A stretch of 64,000 bases of DNA from Xanthomonas chitinilytica (lineage in GTDB: Bacteria > Pseudomonadota > Gammaproteobacteria > Xanthomonadales > Xanthomonadaceae). A program made the position numbers and the translations under genes. The notes beneath the pieces are model-generated. The model searched no databases, was not told the DNA's origin, and worked only from the letters and a program-made list of their open reading frames with translations. The stretch lies in the NCBI RefSeq assembly GCF_026107455.2, contig NZ_JAPCHY010000007.1, forward strand, positions 62,001-126,000. The letters are read 5' to 3'. Shown one piece after another: positions 1-11,994 of the stretch; the first letter of the stretch is position 1; every line of letters begins with the position of its first letter.

Positions 1-2049
1 CGCCTGTTCGGCTATCCGGCCGAGGCCGCGCTGAACCGCCGCCCGCGCGACTTGCTCAGCGGTCCGTACACCGATGTCGCCACCCTCAGGCAACTCGAAG
101 AACACCGCCGCGCCGGCCAGCCTTACCAGACCGACGTGCTGGTCTACCGCAGCGACGGCACCCCGCTGTGGATCTACACCGCCTGCACCCCCGTGCCCGA
201 CGCGAACGGCGAGTTCAACAGTTTCGTCATCGTCTTCAGCGACGTCACCCAGGCCAAGACCAACCGGATACTGCACGACAAGGTGCTCGACGCGCTGGTG
301 CGCGAACAGCCGCTGCGCGAATCGATGGCGCTGATCTGCCAGGAGGTGGAACGGGTGGCGCCGGACCTGCTCGCCTCGGTGATCTGCATCGACCAGGAGC
401 AGCGGATGCGGCCGCTGGCCGCCCCCAGCGTGCCGCCCGCCTTCAGCGAGCTCATCAACGGCGTGACCATCGGGCCGAACGTCGGCGCCTGCGGCACCGC
501 GGCGTGGCGCGGACGGTCGGTGGTGGTGGCCGACATCGCCAACGACCCGCTGTTCGCCGGCTTCCGCGACCAGGCGCTGTCCCAGGGTCTGCGTGCCTGC
601 TGGTCCAATCCGATCAAGTCCAGCACCAACCAGGTGCTGGGCACGCTGGCGTTCTACTATCGCGAGCCGCGCCTGCCCGCGCCCTGGCATGCGCAGCTGG
701 CCGAACTGTGCGTGCACCTGTGCGCGCTGGCGCTGGAACGCGAGCAGACCAAGGCCCGCGTGCACCAGCTGGCGTTCTACGATTCGCTGACCGGCCTGCC
801 CAACCGCATGATGTTCAACGCCCGCGCCGAGCAGGCGCTGGCCACCGCCGAACACAACGGCGAACCGGTCGCGGTGCTGTTCGTCGACCTCGACCGCTTC
901 AAGCGCATCAACGAGACCCAGGGCCATGCCGCCGGCGACGGCCTGCTGCGCGACATCGCCCGTCGCCTGGGCGAAACCGCCGGCAGCGGCGCGCTGGTCG
1001 GCCGCCAGGCCGGCGACGAGTTCGTGCTGCTGCTGCCGCAGTGCGGCGCCGAGCAGGCCGCCGGCGTGTCCGAGCGGCTGCTGGGCGCGCTGGCCGAATC
1101 GCTGGTGGTCGGCCACATGACCGTGCACACCAGCGCCAGCATCGGCGTGGCGATGTTTCCCGACGACGGCCTCGACATCGACACCCTGCTGCGGCACGCG
1201 GACCTGGCGATGTTCCGCGCCAAGGACGAAGGCGGCGGCAGCTTCCGCTTCTTCAGCCCGGACATGAACCGGCTGGCGCAGGAACGGATCGCGATGGAGA
1301 CCGCGCTGCGCGAGGCGCTGCGCCGCGACCAGCTGCACCTGCACTACCAGCCGCAGCTGTGCAGCCGCACCCAGCAGCTGTACGGCGTGGAAGCGCTGCT
1401 GCGCTGGGAGCACCCGCAGCTGGGACCGATATCGCCGGCGCGGTTCGTGCCGATGGCCGAGGAATGCGGCCTGGTCGAGGAGATGGGCAACTGGGTATTG
1501 CGGCAGGCCTGCCGGCAGATGGCCGACTGGCGCCGGCGCGGCGTCGCGGTGCCGCGGGTCTCGGTCAACCTGTCGGCCAGCAGTTTCGACAGCGCCACCC
1601 TGCCCGCCCAGCTGCAGCAGCTGCTGGCCGACCACCGGCTGCAGCCGCAGGACCTGGTGCTGGAGATCACCGAGAGCGTGATGCTGTCGCCGCAGGCGCG
1701 GGTGCTGCACAACCTGGACGCGATCCAGAAGCTGGGCATCGACCTGTCGCTGGACGATTTCGGCACCGGCTATTCCAGCCTGAGCCACCTGCACCGCCTG
1801 CCGATCAACGAGCTGAAGCTGGACATGAGCTTCGTGCGCGACATCGAGCACAGCGAGACTGCGCGCACGCTGATCACCTCGGTGCTGCGCATCGGCGAAA
1901 ACCTGCGCAAGCACGTGGTGGCCGAAGGCGTGGAGACCGAGATCCAGCGCCGCTTCCTCGCCGACGAGGGCTGCGAAGTGCTGCAGGGCTACCTGTTCTC
2001 GCCGGCGCTGCCGGCGCGGGAACTGGAAGCCTGGATCGGCCGCGACTGA
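1..2049 (+). CDS. PAS-GAF-GGDEF-EAL cyclic di-GMP protein (5' end missing)
   Basis: The reading frame is open from the first base, so the gene begins upstream; the window holds the last 682 residues. The visible order is the end of a PAS domain (FGYPAEAAL to FSDVTQAK), a GAF domain (about residues 100-245), GGDEF (starting at DSLTGLPNR) and EAL. The GGDEF signature reads AGDEF, a variant still found in some active cyclases. The EAL half has the phosphodiesterase residues: EALLRW, VNLS, EITES, DDFGTG, LKLD and AEGVE. I infer a cytoplasmic or membrane-linked sensor that mainly degrades cyclic di-GMP, possibly with GTP-modulated or residual cyclase activity. It converges on the next minus-strand gene across a GC hairpin. 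Confidence 0.93.
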   Translation, partial: RLFGYPAEAALNRRPRDLLSGPYTDVATLRQLEEHRRAGQPYQTDVLVYRSDGTPLWIYTACTPVPDANGEFNSFVIVFSDVTQAKTNRILHDKVLDALVREQPLRESMALICQEVERVAPDLLASVICIDQEQRMRPLAAPSVPPAFSELINGVTIGPNVGACGTAAWRGRSVVVADIANDPLFAGFRDQALSQGLRACWSNPIKSSTNQVLGTLAFYYREPRLPAPWHAQLAELCVHLCALALEREQTKARVHQLAFYDSLTGLPNRMMFNARAEQALATAEHNGEPVAVLFVDLDRFKRINETQGHAAGDGLLRDIARRLGETAGSGALVGRQAGDEFVLLLPQCGAEQAAGVSERLLGALAESLVVGHMTVHTSASIGVAMFPDDGLDIDTLLRHADLAMFRAKDEGGGSFRFFSPDMNRLAQERIAMETALREALRRDQLHLHYQPQLCSRTQQLYGVEALLRWEHPQLGPISPARFVPMAEECGLVEEMGNWVLRQACRQMADWRRRGVAVPRVSVNLSASSFDSATLPAQLQQLLADHRLQPQDLVLEITESVMLSPQARVLHNLDAIQKLGIDLSLDDFGTGYSSLSHLHRLPINELKLDMSFVRDIEHSETARTLITSVLRIGENLRKHVVAEGVETEIQRRFLADEGCEVLQGYLFSPALPARELEAWIGRD

Positions 2050-2070
2050 CGCGGCATCCACGCTTCCCGC

Positions 2071-2096
2071 CCCGGCCCGGCGTCCGCCGGACCGGG
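2071..2096. terminator. Bidirectional GC hairpin between convergent genes
   Basis: Two 12-base arms (2071-2082 and 2085-2096) are complementary at 11 of 12 positions and lie between the stops of the GGDEF-EAL gene and the thioredoxin-fold gene. There is no T-run, so this is a probable rather than certain terminator. Confidence 0.45.
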
Positions 2097-2106
2097 ACAT
2101 CCGTGC

Positions 2107-2730
2107 TTACTCGGCGTACTTGACCGTGCAGCCGTAGGCCTGCGTGGCCGGCGTGGTGACCGGCTGGCCGGCCTGCGCCTCGGCCAGTGCGGTGGTCGCG
2201 TAGTTGGTGGCGCCGGCGATGCTGGCCGGGTTGGCCGAGCTGTCGCTGTCGATGGCGCCGGCATAGACCACCGTGCCCTTGGGGTCGACGATGAAGATGT
2301 GCGGCGTGGTCTTGGCGCCATAGGCGCGGCCGACATCGCCGCTGGCATCCAGCAGGAACGGTGCGCTGGCGCCCAGCTTGTACTCCTTGGCCACGTCCAG
2401 CGCCTGGCTCGGGGTCAGGTAGCCCTGCTTGCCCTCGGCCGAGGAAATCACCGTCAGCCACTTCGCGCCCTTGGCGATGGCCGCGGCCTGGGTCTTGGGA
2501 ATGTTGTCGCTGAGCACGTAGTGCTTCTTCACGAACGGGCAGTCCTTGTTGAACCACTCCAGCACCAGCCACTGGCCGGCGTAGTCCTTCAGCTCATGGG
2601 TCTCGCCCTTGGCATCCTTCACGCTGAACGCGGGAGCCGGCTGGCCGGGTACCGCGGCAGCCTGGGCGAACAGGGGCAGCGCCAGGAGCATGGCGCCGCA
2701 GGTGCGGACAAGCAGTTTCTGCAGTTTCAA
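2107..2730 (-). CDS. Secreted thioredoxin-fold (AhpC/TSA-like) protein
   Basis: This is a 207-residue protein with a clear signal peptide (cleavage near AQAAA) and a redoxin fold. The N-terminal active-site region reads NKDCPFVKKHY, with one cysteine where thioredoxins have CxxC. TTPHIFIVD gives the cis-proline segment, and a second cysteine lies near the C-terminus (YGCTVKY). The single front cysteine suggests a peroxiredoxin-like or reductase-dependent activity rather than a dithiol oxidase. A strong GGAGG site precedes the ATG. It follows the DsbD-like gene on the same strand after 63 bases, so that membrane reductase is its probable electron donor in the periplasm (inference). Confidence 0.85.
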   Translation of the reverse strand: MKLQKLLVRTCGAMLLALPLFAQAAAVPGQPAPAFSVKDAKGETHELKDYAGQWLVLEWFNKDCPFVKKHYVLSDNIPKTQAAAIAKGAKWLTVISSAEGKQGYLTPSQALDVAKEYKLGASAPFLLDASGDVGRAYGAKTTPHIFIVDPKGTVVYAGAIDSDSSANPASIAGATNYATTALAEAQAGQPVTTPATQAYGCTVKYAE

Positions 2731-2793
2731 GGTCGATCCTCCTCTCGGGTCGCCGGCGGGCCGGCAGGGACGGGCACGGCGCAGGCGATGCGG

Positions 2794-4830
2794 TCAGAAC
2801 AGCTCCCGTATCGCATCCGCGCTGAGTATCTGCGGAAGCATCCGTGCTTCGCCGCCATCGGCGGGATAGAACACATACACCGGCACCGAATTGCGCCCCA
2901 GCCTGGCCAGGGATTCGGTGATGTCGGCATCGTAACGGGTCCAGTCGGCGCGGATGCGCAGCACGTCGTTGTCCTCGAACAGCGCCTGCACCTCGCGCGT
3001 GTCCAGCACCACCGCCTTGTTCACCTGGCAGGTGATGCACCAGGCCGCGGTGTAGTCGATGAACACCGCCTGCCCCTGCGCACGCGCCTGGGCGATGCGC
3101 GCGCCGTCGTACGGCTGCCATTGCGCCTGGGCCGGGGCCTGTTGTTGCGGCGGCTCCAGGGTCGGTGCCTGGCGGATGCCGATCGCCAGCACCAGCGCGC
3201 TGACCGCCAGTGCCGCCCAGCGCCACAGGCGGCCGGAGCGCTTCGCCAGCCAGATCGCGAACGACACCAGCAGGATCGCGCCGCCGCCCAGCAGCCAGCC
3301 GCCGTCGCCGCCCAGCCGGCCCAGCACCCACAGCAGCCACAGCACCGTGGCGAACAGCGGGAACGCCAGGAACTGGCGCAGGCTGTCCATCCACGGTCCC
3401 GGCCGCGGCAGGCGCCGGGTCAGGCCGGGACTGGCGGCCAGCAGCAGGAACGGCGCCGCCAGTCCCGCGCCGAGCCCGACGAAGATCGCCATCGCCTGCG
3501 GCGCCGGCAGGGTCGCCGAGGCGCCCAGCGCCGCGCCCATGAACGGGCCGGTGCACGGCGCGGCCACGAACACCGCCAGCACGCCGGTGGCGAAGGAACC
3601 GCCGCCGCCCTTCCCCGCCAGCCGCATCAGGCCATGGCCGAATTCGAAGATGCCGAGAAAACCCAGCGCCATCACCCAGAACAGCAGCACCAGGGCCAGC
3701 ACCACCGCCGGCGACTGCAGCTGGAATCCCCAGCCCACCGCGGCTCCGCCGGCACGCAGCGCCAGGAACAGGCCGCCCAGCGCCGCGAACGTGGCCAGCA
3801 CGCCGGCGGTGTAGAGCAAACCCTCGCGCAGCCGGTGCCGCAGCGCGGCCGCGTCCTGTCCGCCTCCGATCAGGCTGAACAGCTTGATCGCCAGCACCGG
3901 GAACACGCAGGGCATCAGGTTGAGGATGACGCCGCCGGCGAAGGCCAGCAGCAGGAGCACCCACAGCGCCGTGGCGCCGTCGCCGGCAACGGCCGGCAGC
4001 GATGGCGATGCGCCCTGCGTCAACGGAACATCGAAGGCCCAGGCGCGCTCGTCGGCGACCAGCACGAAGCCGAGCCGCGGCGGCGGCGCCACGCCGGCGT
4101 TGCTGGCGAAGCGCAACTGCCAGCCCCCCTGCACGGCAGTGGCCTGCGGCATTGCCGGGGAAACGAAGGCGCCATCCCCGGGATAGAGCCGGGGAGCGGT
4201 CTGGCCCGGTCCTTCCACTGCCAGCACCAGCGCACCGTCGCCCTCCTGGCGGGCGCTCTCGATCCGCCAGGGGCTCTCCGCGGCAGGTTGCGGCAGACGG
4301 GCCGCGAAGGCATCGCGCACCGCCAGCAACTGCGGCGGCCAGCGGCTGGCATCGGCGACCGGACGCTCCAGCGTCAGCTGGCCGAATCCGGGAATGCAGT
4401 CCTCCTTGCACACCAGCCATTCCAGATCGAGCGTCAGCTCGACCCGGTCGCTGCCCGGCGCGGGCGTCAGGTCGAACAGATAGGCGACGTCGCCCTCGTA
4501 GCCGATGTTGGTCAGGTGCGCGATCGGCAGGCGCTCGGGCCAGGGCCACAGGATCTGGCCCACCTGCGCGTTGCCGGCAAAGTCGAAACGCGGCGCCGCG
4601 CCGGAATCGCCGGGATTGAGCCAGTAGACGTGCCATTCCGGGTCCACCTCGAAATGCACGCCCAGCCGTTCCGTGCCGCTGCCCAGCGCCTCCGGCGCCA
4701 GCCACTGGATGCGTACGTGGTCGGCCTCGATGGCCTCGCCGGCGGCGGCAGGCGACGACGGCAGGCACAGCAGCAGCCAGAGCAGCGGATGTGCCAGCGC
4801 GTGGAAGATTCGTCCAGGAGCCATTCGCAT
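2794..4830 (-). CDS. DsbD/ScsB-type protein-disulfide reductase
   Basis: This membrane protein of about 678 residues carries electrons from cytoplasmic thioredoxin to periplasmic thiol proteins. An N-terminal signal precedes a periplasmic beta domain with a cysteine pair (LVCKEDCIPG), typical of the ScsB-like branch. A core of about eight membrane helices contains the two buried cysteines (LMPCVFPVLAIK and AAPCTGPFMG). A C-terminal periplasmic thioredoxin domain has WCITC near residue 597 and a cis-proline at SVPVYV. The frame stays open for 81 codons upstream, but that part runs through a REP hairpin and lacks a signal peptide. I therefore start at the ATG at 4830, with 4824 as an alternative; neither has a strong ribosome site. 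It probably forms an operon with the downstream thioredoxin-fold gene. Confidence 0.88.
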   Translation of the reverse strand: MRMAPGRIFHALAHPLLWLLLCLPSSPAAAGEAIEADHVRIQWLAPEALGSGTERLGVHFEVDPEWHVYWLNPGDSGAAPRFDFAGNAQVGQILWPWPERLPIAHLTNIGYEGDVAYLFDLTPAPGSDRVELTLDLEWLVCKEDCIPGFGQLTLERPVADASRWPPQLLAVRDAFAARLPQPAAESPWRIESARQEGDGALVLAVEGPGQTAPRLYPGDGAFVSPAMPQATAVQGGWQLRFASNAGVAPPPRLGFVLVADERAWAFDVPLTQGASPSLPAVAGDGATALWVLLLLAFAGGVILNLMPCVFPVLAIKLFSLIGGGQDAAALRHRLREGLLYTAGVLATFAALGGLFLALRAGGAAVGWGFQLQSPAVVLALVLLFWVMALGFLGIFEFGHGLMRLAGKGGGGSFATGVLAVFVAAPCTGPFMGAALGASATLPAPQAMAIFVGLGAGLAAPFLLLAASPGLTRRLPRPGPWMDSLRQFLAFPLFATVLWLLWVLGRLGGDGGWLLGGGAILLVSFAIWLAKRSGRLWRWAALAVSALVLAIGIRQAPTLEPPQQQAPAQAQWQPYDGARIAQARAQGQAVFIDYTAAWCITCQVNKAVVLDTREVQALFEDNDVLRIRADWTRYDADITESLARLGRNSVPVYVFYPADGGEARMLPQILSADAIRELF

Positions 4831-4963
4831 CGGGCGTTCGGGTCTGCGGATGAGCCTGCGATAGTAATCGCAGCGGTGCCGGAATCGGGCCTCATGGGGC
4901 GAAAAGGCTTCCCATCCGGGGCGGAGGCGCATTCCCGGGCTGTCCGGTCGCTGCTCGAAAAGC

Positions 4964-5024
4964 TCGCGACTGACGTCGCTCCTACAAGGGCGGGAATGCG
5001 CTGTAGGAGCGACGTCAGTCGCGA
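4964..5024. repeat. GTAG-type REP pair (BIME 1)
   Basis: Perfect 23-base inverted arms lie at 4964-4986 and 5002-5024 around a 16-base centre. Each arm has the form TGTAGGAGCGACGTCAGTCG read outward. The same element recurs at about 45.9, 46.1, 53.4, 59.3 and 59.9 kb. It sits between acnB and the dsbD-like gene. Confidence 0.93.
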
Positions 5025-5058
5025 CCGATGGGGCGCCGCCCCCGCGACGAAGCCCATG

Positions 5059-5084
5059 AAAAACGCCCGGCAATGCCGGGCGTT
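5059..5084 (-). terminator. Intrinsic terminator of acnB
   Basis: Ten-base arms at 5062-5071 and 5075-5084 (AACGCCCGGC and its complement) enclose a 3-base loop. On the minus strand the hairpin is followed by a run of five T at 5063-5059. It lies 24 bases beyond the acnB stop. Confidence 0.8.
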
Positions 5085-5107
5085 CGTATTGCGCATCGTC
5101 GCGCGGA

Positions 5108-7693
5108 TCAGGCGGCGACGGTATCGGCCACTTCCTTGTAGTCCTGGATCTGGTCGAAGTTCATGTAGCGGTAGATCTGCGCGCCGTTGGCGTTGATCAC
5201 GCCGATATCGGCCATGTACTCCTCCCTGGACGGGATCTTGCCCAGGCGGGCGCAGATCGCGGCCAGTTCCGCCGAACCCAGGTACACGTTGGTGTTGCGG
5301 CCCAGGCGGTTGGGGAAGTTGCGGGTGCTGGTGGACATCACCGTCGCGCCTTCGCGCGCCTGCGCCTGGTTGCCCATGCACAGCGAGCAGCCCGGCATCT
5401 CCATGCGCGCGCCGGCGGTGCCGAAGGTGCCGTAGTGGCCTTCCTTGGTCAGCTCCGAGGCGTCCATCTTGGTCGGCGGGGCGACCCACAGGCGCGTGGG
5501 GATGTCGCGCTTGCCTTCCAGCAACTTGGCCGCGGCGCGGAAGTGGCCGATGTTGGTCATGCACGAACCGATGAACACCTCGTCGATCTTGGCGCCGGCC
5601 ACGTCGGACAGGGTCTTCACGTCGTCCGGGTCGTTCGGGCAGGCCACGATCGGCTCGTGGATGTCGGCCAGGTCGATCTCGATGACCGCGGCGTACTCGG
5701 CGTCGGCATCCGGCTCCAGCAGCTGCGGGTCGGCCAGCCAGGCCTCCATCTTCTCGATGCGGCGGGCCAGCGAACGGGCGTCCTGGTAGCCCTCGGCGAT
5801 CATCCACTTCAGCAGCGTGATGTTGCTGTTGAGGTACTCGATGATCGGCTCCTTGTTCAGGCGCACCGAGCAACCGGCGGCCGAACGCTCGGCCGAGGCG
5901 TCGGACAGTTCGAACGCCTGCTCCACCTTCAGCTCCGGCAGGCCTTCGATCTCGAGGATGCGGCCGGAGAAGATGTTCTTCTTGCCGGCCTTGGCCACGG
6001 TCAGCAGGCCCTGCTTGATCGCGTACAGCGGGATCGCGTTGACCAGGTCGCGCAGGGTCACGCCGGGCTGCATTTCACCCTTGAAGCGCACCAGCACCGA
6101 CTCGGGCATGTCCAGCGGCATCACCCCGGTGGCCGCGGCGAAGGCGACCAGGCCGGAACCGGCCGGGAACGAGATGCCCACCGGGAAACGGGTGTGCGAG
6201 TCGCCGCCGGTGCCGACGGTGTCGGGCAGCAGCATGCGGTTGAGCCAGCTGTGGATCACGCCGTCGCCCGGACGCAGCGAGATGCCGCCGCGGGTGGAGA
6301 TGAACTCCGGCAGGGTGTGGTGGGTCTTGACGTCGACCGGCTTCGGGTACGCGGCGGTGTGGCAGAACGACTGCATCACCAGGTCGGCCGAGAAGCCCAG
6401 GCAGGCCAGGTCCTTCAGCTCGTCGCGGGTCATCGGGCCGGTGGTGTCCTGCGAGCCGACCGAGGTCATCTTCGGCTCGCAGTAGGTGCCCGGGCGCATG
6501 CCCTGGCCTTCCGGCAGGCCGCAGGCGCGGCCGACCATCTTCTGCGCCAGCGAGAAGCCCTTGCCGTTGTCGGCCGGCTGCACCGGCAGGCGGAACAGGT
6601 CGGTCGGGGCCAGGCCCAGCGCCTCGCGCGCCTTGGCGGTCAGGCCGCGGCCGATGATCAGCGGGATGCGGCCGCCGGCGCGCACCTCATCGAACAGCAC
6701 GTCGGACTTCACCTTGAACTCGGCGATGACCTGGCCGTCCTTGAGCGCCTTGCCCTCGTACGGACGCAGCTCGACCACGTCGCCCATGTTCATCTGCGAC
6801 ACGTCCAGCTCGATCGGCAGCGCGCCGGCGTCTTCCATGGTGTTGTAGAAGATCGGCGCGATCTTGGAACCCAGGCACACGCCGCCGAAGCGCTTGTTCG
6901 GGATGAACGGGATGTCCTCGCCGGTGAACCACAGCACCGAGTTGGTGGCCGACTTGCGGCTGGAGCCGGTGCCGACCACGTCGCCGACGTAGGCGACCAG
7001 GTGGCCCTTGTCCTTCAGCGACTCGATGAACTTGACCGGGCCGCGCTTGCCGTCCTCTTCCGGCTCGATGCCGTCGCGCTTGTTCTTCAGCATCGCCAGC
7101 GCGTGCAGCGGGATGTCCGGGCGGGTGGTGGCGTCCGGGGCCGGCGACAGGTCGTCGGTGTTGGTCTCGCCGGTCACCTTGAACACGGTGATGGTCAGGC
7201 TTTCCGGCACTTCCGGGCGGCTGGTGAACCACTCGGCATCGGCCCAGCTGCGCAGCACGGCCTGGGCATTGGCGTTGCCGGCCTTGGCCTTCTCCTGCAC
7301 GTCGTGGAAGGCGTCGAACACCAGCAGGGTCTTCTTCAGCGCATCGGCGGCGATCGCGCCGACGACGGCGTCGTCCAGCAGCTGGATCAGCGGCGCGACG
7401 TTGTAGCCGCCGAGCATGGTGCCCAGCAGTTCGGTGGCGCGCTCGCGCGTGATCAGCGCGTTCTGCTCGCTGCCGAACGCGATCGCGGCCAGGTACGAGG
7501 CCTTGACCTTGGCGGCGTCGTCCACACCGGCCGGGACGCGGTGGGTCAGCAGGTCGAGCAGGAACTGCTCCTCGCCGGCCGGCGGGTTCTTCAGCAGCTC
7601 GATGACGTCGGCCGTCTGCTGCGCGCTCAGCGGCAGCGGCGGGATGCCGAGCGCGGCGCGCTCGGCTACGTGGTGGCGGTAGGCTTCCAACAT
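5108..7693 (-). CDS. acnB: Aconitate hydratase B (bifunctional 2-methylisocitrate dehydratase)
   Basis: This 861-residue AcnB has the family length and domain order: an N-terminal HEAT-like domain (residues 1-160), a swivel domain containing [12 protein letters not shown], then the catalytic domains with [13 protein letters not shown] and the Fe-S cysteines, including [10 protein letters not shown] and CSLCMGNQ. It interconverts citrate and isocitrate in the TCA cycle, and homologues also act in the methylcitrate cycle and as iron-responsive RNA-binding proteins. A GGGAG site precedes the ATG. A toxin gene ends only 39 bases upstream on the same strand, leaving little room for a separate promoter unless it lies inside that gene. 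Confidence 0.97.
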   Translation of the reverse strand: MLEAYRHHVAERAALGIPPLPLSAQQTADVIELLKNPPAGEEQFLLDLLTHRVPAGVDDAAKVKASYLAAIAFGSEQNALITRERATELLGTMLGGYNVAPLIQLLDDAVVGAIAADALKKTLLVFDAFHDVQEKAKAGNANAQAVLRSWADAEWFTSRPEVPESLTITVFKVTGETNTDDLSPAPDATTRPDIPLHALAMLKNKRDGIEPEEDGKRGPVKFIESLKDKGHLVAYVGDVVGTGSSRKSATNSVLWFTGEDIPFIPNKRFGGVCLGSKIAPIFYNTMEDAGALPIELDVSQMNMGDVVELRPYEGKALKDGQVIAEFKVKSDVLFDEVRAGGRIPLIIGRGLTAKAREALGLAPTDLFRLPVQPADNGKGFSLAQKMVGRACGLPEGQGMRPGTYCEPKMTSVGSQDTTGPMTRDELKDLACLGFSADLVMQSFCHTAAYPKPVDVKTHHTLPEFISTRGGISLRPGDGVIHSWLNRMLLPDTVGTGGDSHTRFPVGISFPAGSGLVAFAAATGVMPLDMPESVLVRFKGEMQPGVTLRDLVNAIPLYAIKQGLLTVAKAGKKNIFSGRILEIEGLPELKVEQAFELSDASAERSAAGCSVRLNKEPIIEYLNSNITLLKWMIAEGYQDARSLARRIEKMEAWLADPQLLEPDADAEYAAVIEIDLADIHEPIVACPNDPDDVKTLSDVAGAKIDEVFIGSCMTNIGHFRAAAKLLEGKRDIPTRLWVAPPTKMDASELTKEGHYGTFGTAGARMEMPGCSLCMGNQAQAREGATVMSTSTRNFPNRLGRNTNVYLGSAELAAICARLGKIPSREEYMADIGVINANGAQIYRYMNFDQIQDYKEVADTVAA

Positions 7694-7732
7694 GACAACT
7701 CCCGGGTATTGCGGTTTAAAGGGTGAATGGGC

Positions 7733-8131
7733 TCAGGCTTGCGGCACGATCAGCTTCAGGCCCTTGAAGTAGTCGCGGTAAAACTTGTCGTTCCAGGTGA
7801 TCAGGCCGTCGCACTGCAGCAGCGCGTGCGCCCCGACCATGAAATCGTCGATGCGGCGGTTGCCGCCGCCGCGCTGGCGATGGCGGCGATGCATCTCGCC
7901 GGCGCGCAGCGCCGACTTGGCTTCCAGCGGACTGAAATGGATGCCCATCTCCTCCAGCGCTTCCTGCACCTCGGCGCCACCGCGCAGCGAGGCGCAGATC
8001 TCGGCCAGGGTGGTACCGCAGACGACCACCCGCCCGCCGACCAGCGCCTGGCGCAGGCAGGACTCCACGGCATCGGCCTGCGGGCCGTTGCTGAGCAGTT
8101 CGATCAGCACGGGGGAATCGACGGCGATCAT
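7733..8131 (-). CDS. PIN-domain toxin (VapC family)
   Basis: This is a 132-residue PIN-fold ribonuclease. The acidic metal-binding residues are visible: D5 (AVDSPVLIEL), E44 (TLAEI), D95 (RIDDFMVGAHAL) and D115 (TWNDKFY). VapC toxins cleave tRNA or rRNA when released from their antitoxin. The gene starts 6 bases after the antitoxin stop, the usual toxin-antitoxin spacing. It ends 39 bases before the acnB start on the same strand. All catalytic acids are present, so it looks intact. Confidence 0.88.
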   Translation of the reverse strand: MIAVDSPVLIELLSNGPQADAVESCLRQALVGGRVVVCGTTLAEICASLRGGAEVQEALEEMGIHFSPLEAKSALRAGEMHRRHRQRGGGNRRIDDFMVGAHALLQCDGLITWNDKFYRDYFKGLKLIVPQA

Positions 8132-8137
8132 CCGGCC

Positions 8138-8362
8138 TTATTCCTCGTCGCGCACCGTGCGCACGGCCGCGGCCGACGACTCGAAGCCGTCCAGCGCGAA
8201 CTTGCCGCGGGCGCGCGAGATGGCGTCGTCCACGCTCTTGCGCAGGATGATGCGGCTGCCGTCCAGCTCGACCTTCAGCAAGGTGCCCTTGGTCAGGCCG
8301 AGCGCGTCGCGGACCGCCTTGGGCAAGGTGATCTGTCCGCGTTCTGCAACAGTGGCTTCCAT
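8138..8362 (-). CDS. AbrB/SpoVT-type antitoxin
   Basis: This 74-residue protein has a swapped-hairpin AbrB DNA-binding domain at the N-terminus (TVAERGQITLPKAVRDALGL) and an acidic toxin-binding tail (VRTVRDEE). The ATG at 8362 is chosen because GGAGG lies 8 bases upstream. A GTG at 8386 is in frame but falls inside the predicted promoter and operator. With the downstream PIN toxin it forms a VapBC-like module. Such antitoxins repress their own operon, which fits the palindrome just upstream. Confidence 0.88.
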   Translation of the reverse strand: MEATVAERGQITLPKAVRDALGLTKGTLLKVELDGSRIILRKSVDDAISRARGKFALDGFESSAAAVRTVRDEE

Positions 8363-8377
8363 CGGCGGGCCCTCCAA

Positions 8378-8400
8378 AGTATGCACAAATTATACATACT
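8378..8400 (-). promoter_or_regulatory. Promoter and operator of the toxin-antitoxin operon
   Basis: On the minus strand a perfect TATAAT lies at 8394-8389. It is bracketed by the inverted repeat AGTATG (8378-8383) and CATACT (8395-8400). An antitoxin bound here would cover the -10 box, the usual autorepression layout. No good -35 match was seen. Confidence 0.6.
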
Positions 8401-8483
8401 CTCCGCGTCATACTTCCACCCCGCCGCAGGCCAGGGCCGGGCTGCGGCCTTGCAGTGCAAAGGATCTGCCGCAGCGATGACAT

Positions 8484-8501
8484 CGGAGATACATATCTCC
8501 G
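8484..8501. promoter_or_regulatory. Palindrome upstream of acnA
   Basis: CGGAGAT and ATCTCCG form a perfect 7-base inverted repeat with a 4-base centre, 144 bases before the acnA start in the divergent vapB/acnA region. It looks like a dimeric regulator site; the binding protein is unknown. Confidence 0.4.
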
Positions 8502-8644
8502 TGTAGCCTGAGACCGATTGCCGCAGGCCCGGACCGCCTGAATCGTTCATACTCGGAACGGTTGCCGGCCGGCCACCGGCGAACGCAAGCAGGCCCGTCT
8601 CCGCGACGGGCCAATGCAAGCCATCCGCAAAGGAGTCACCCCGC

Positions 8645-11407
<2,763 letters not shown>

Positions 11408-11415
11408 GCCCGGCG

Positions 11416-11441
11416 CCGGGCGTGGCCGCCGCCGCGCCCGG
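11416..11441. terminator. Hairpin between acnA and the convergent lipoprotein gene
   Basis: CCGGGCG (11416-11422) pairs with CGCCCGG (11435-11441). It sits in the 40-base gap between convergent stops, with no long T-run. Confidence 0.4.
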
Positions 11442-11447
11442 TGTTCC

Positions 11448-11891
11448 TCATCCGCCGCCGTGTTCGCCCCATTGCGCGTGGTAGAGCTGCCAGCGGCCGT
11501 CGACCTCGCGCCAGCCGCTGGTGATGGCCTGTACCCGGCCGCGCTCGGGCAACAGCCGGCCGCTGCCGCCGGTCAGCGCGACGGTGAAACGCACCACCGC
11601 GGTATTCCCGGCCAGTTCGACCGAAACCGGGCCCGGATGGACGCCGACGCTGGCGTTGACCAACAGCTGCGCGCGCAGCATCTGCTGCAGGGCAGCACGG
11701 TCCATGCCGCCGTTGCCGGCGAAATCCTCCGCCACGTGCGTCATGAAAGCGCGGCTGTCGCGTGCTTCCACCGCCGCCTGCATCTGTGCGATGGTTTCCC
11801 GCAGGCGCTGCTCCGGCGGCTGCCGCTGGCATCCGCCCAGCACCAGCAGCATCAACAACGACAACAGGCATATCCACGGTTTCCGGTTCAT
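11448..11891 (-). CDS. NTF2/SnoaL-like lipoprotein
   Basis: This small protein (147 residues) starts MNRKPWICLL and has a lipoprotein signal ending at the lipobox LGGC, so it is probably anchored in a membrane facing the periplasm. The mature part resembles the NTF2-like cone fold: a helical start (LRETIAQMQAAVEARDSRAF), then beta strands ending in GWREVDGRWQLYHAQWGE. A GTG 39 bases upstream is in frame but would add a charged leader before the signal peptide, so the ATG at 11891 is preferred. No catalytic residues can be assigned. It faces rpfB divergently. A similar protein lies at 37.2-37.7 kb. Confidence 0.75.
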   Translation of the reverse strand: MNRKPWICLLSLLMLLVLGGCQRQPPEQRLRETIAQMQAAVEARDSRAFMTHVAEDFAGNGGMDRAALQQMLRAQLLVNASVGVHPGPVSVELAGNTAVVRFTVALTGGSGRLLPERGRVQAITSGWREVDGRWQLYHAQWGEHGGG

Positions 11892-11994
11892 ATCGCTTCG
11901 CCTTTCCCATTCGGGACGGTATGCTGACACCCATGGCCCGGAAGTTCACTCCCCGGCCAGTCCGATAACTACATTCATGTCCTGGAGGGGGAAT

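Noticed and set aside
4831..5073. N-terminal extension of the DsbD-like protein
   Set aside because: It translates a REP hairpin and precedes the true signal peptide; the later ATG fits the family.
2299..5196. Long plus-strand frame opposite the DsbD-like gene
   Set aside because: It covers both minus-strand redox genes and a REP pair, and the translation is Gln/Arg repeats of shadow type.
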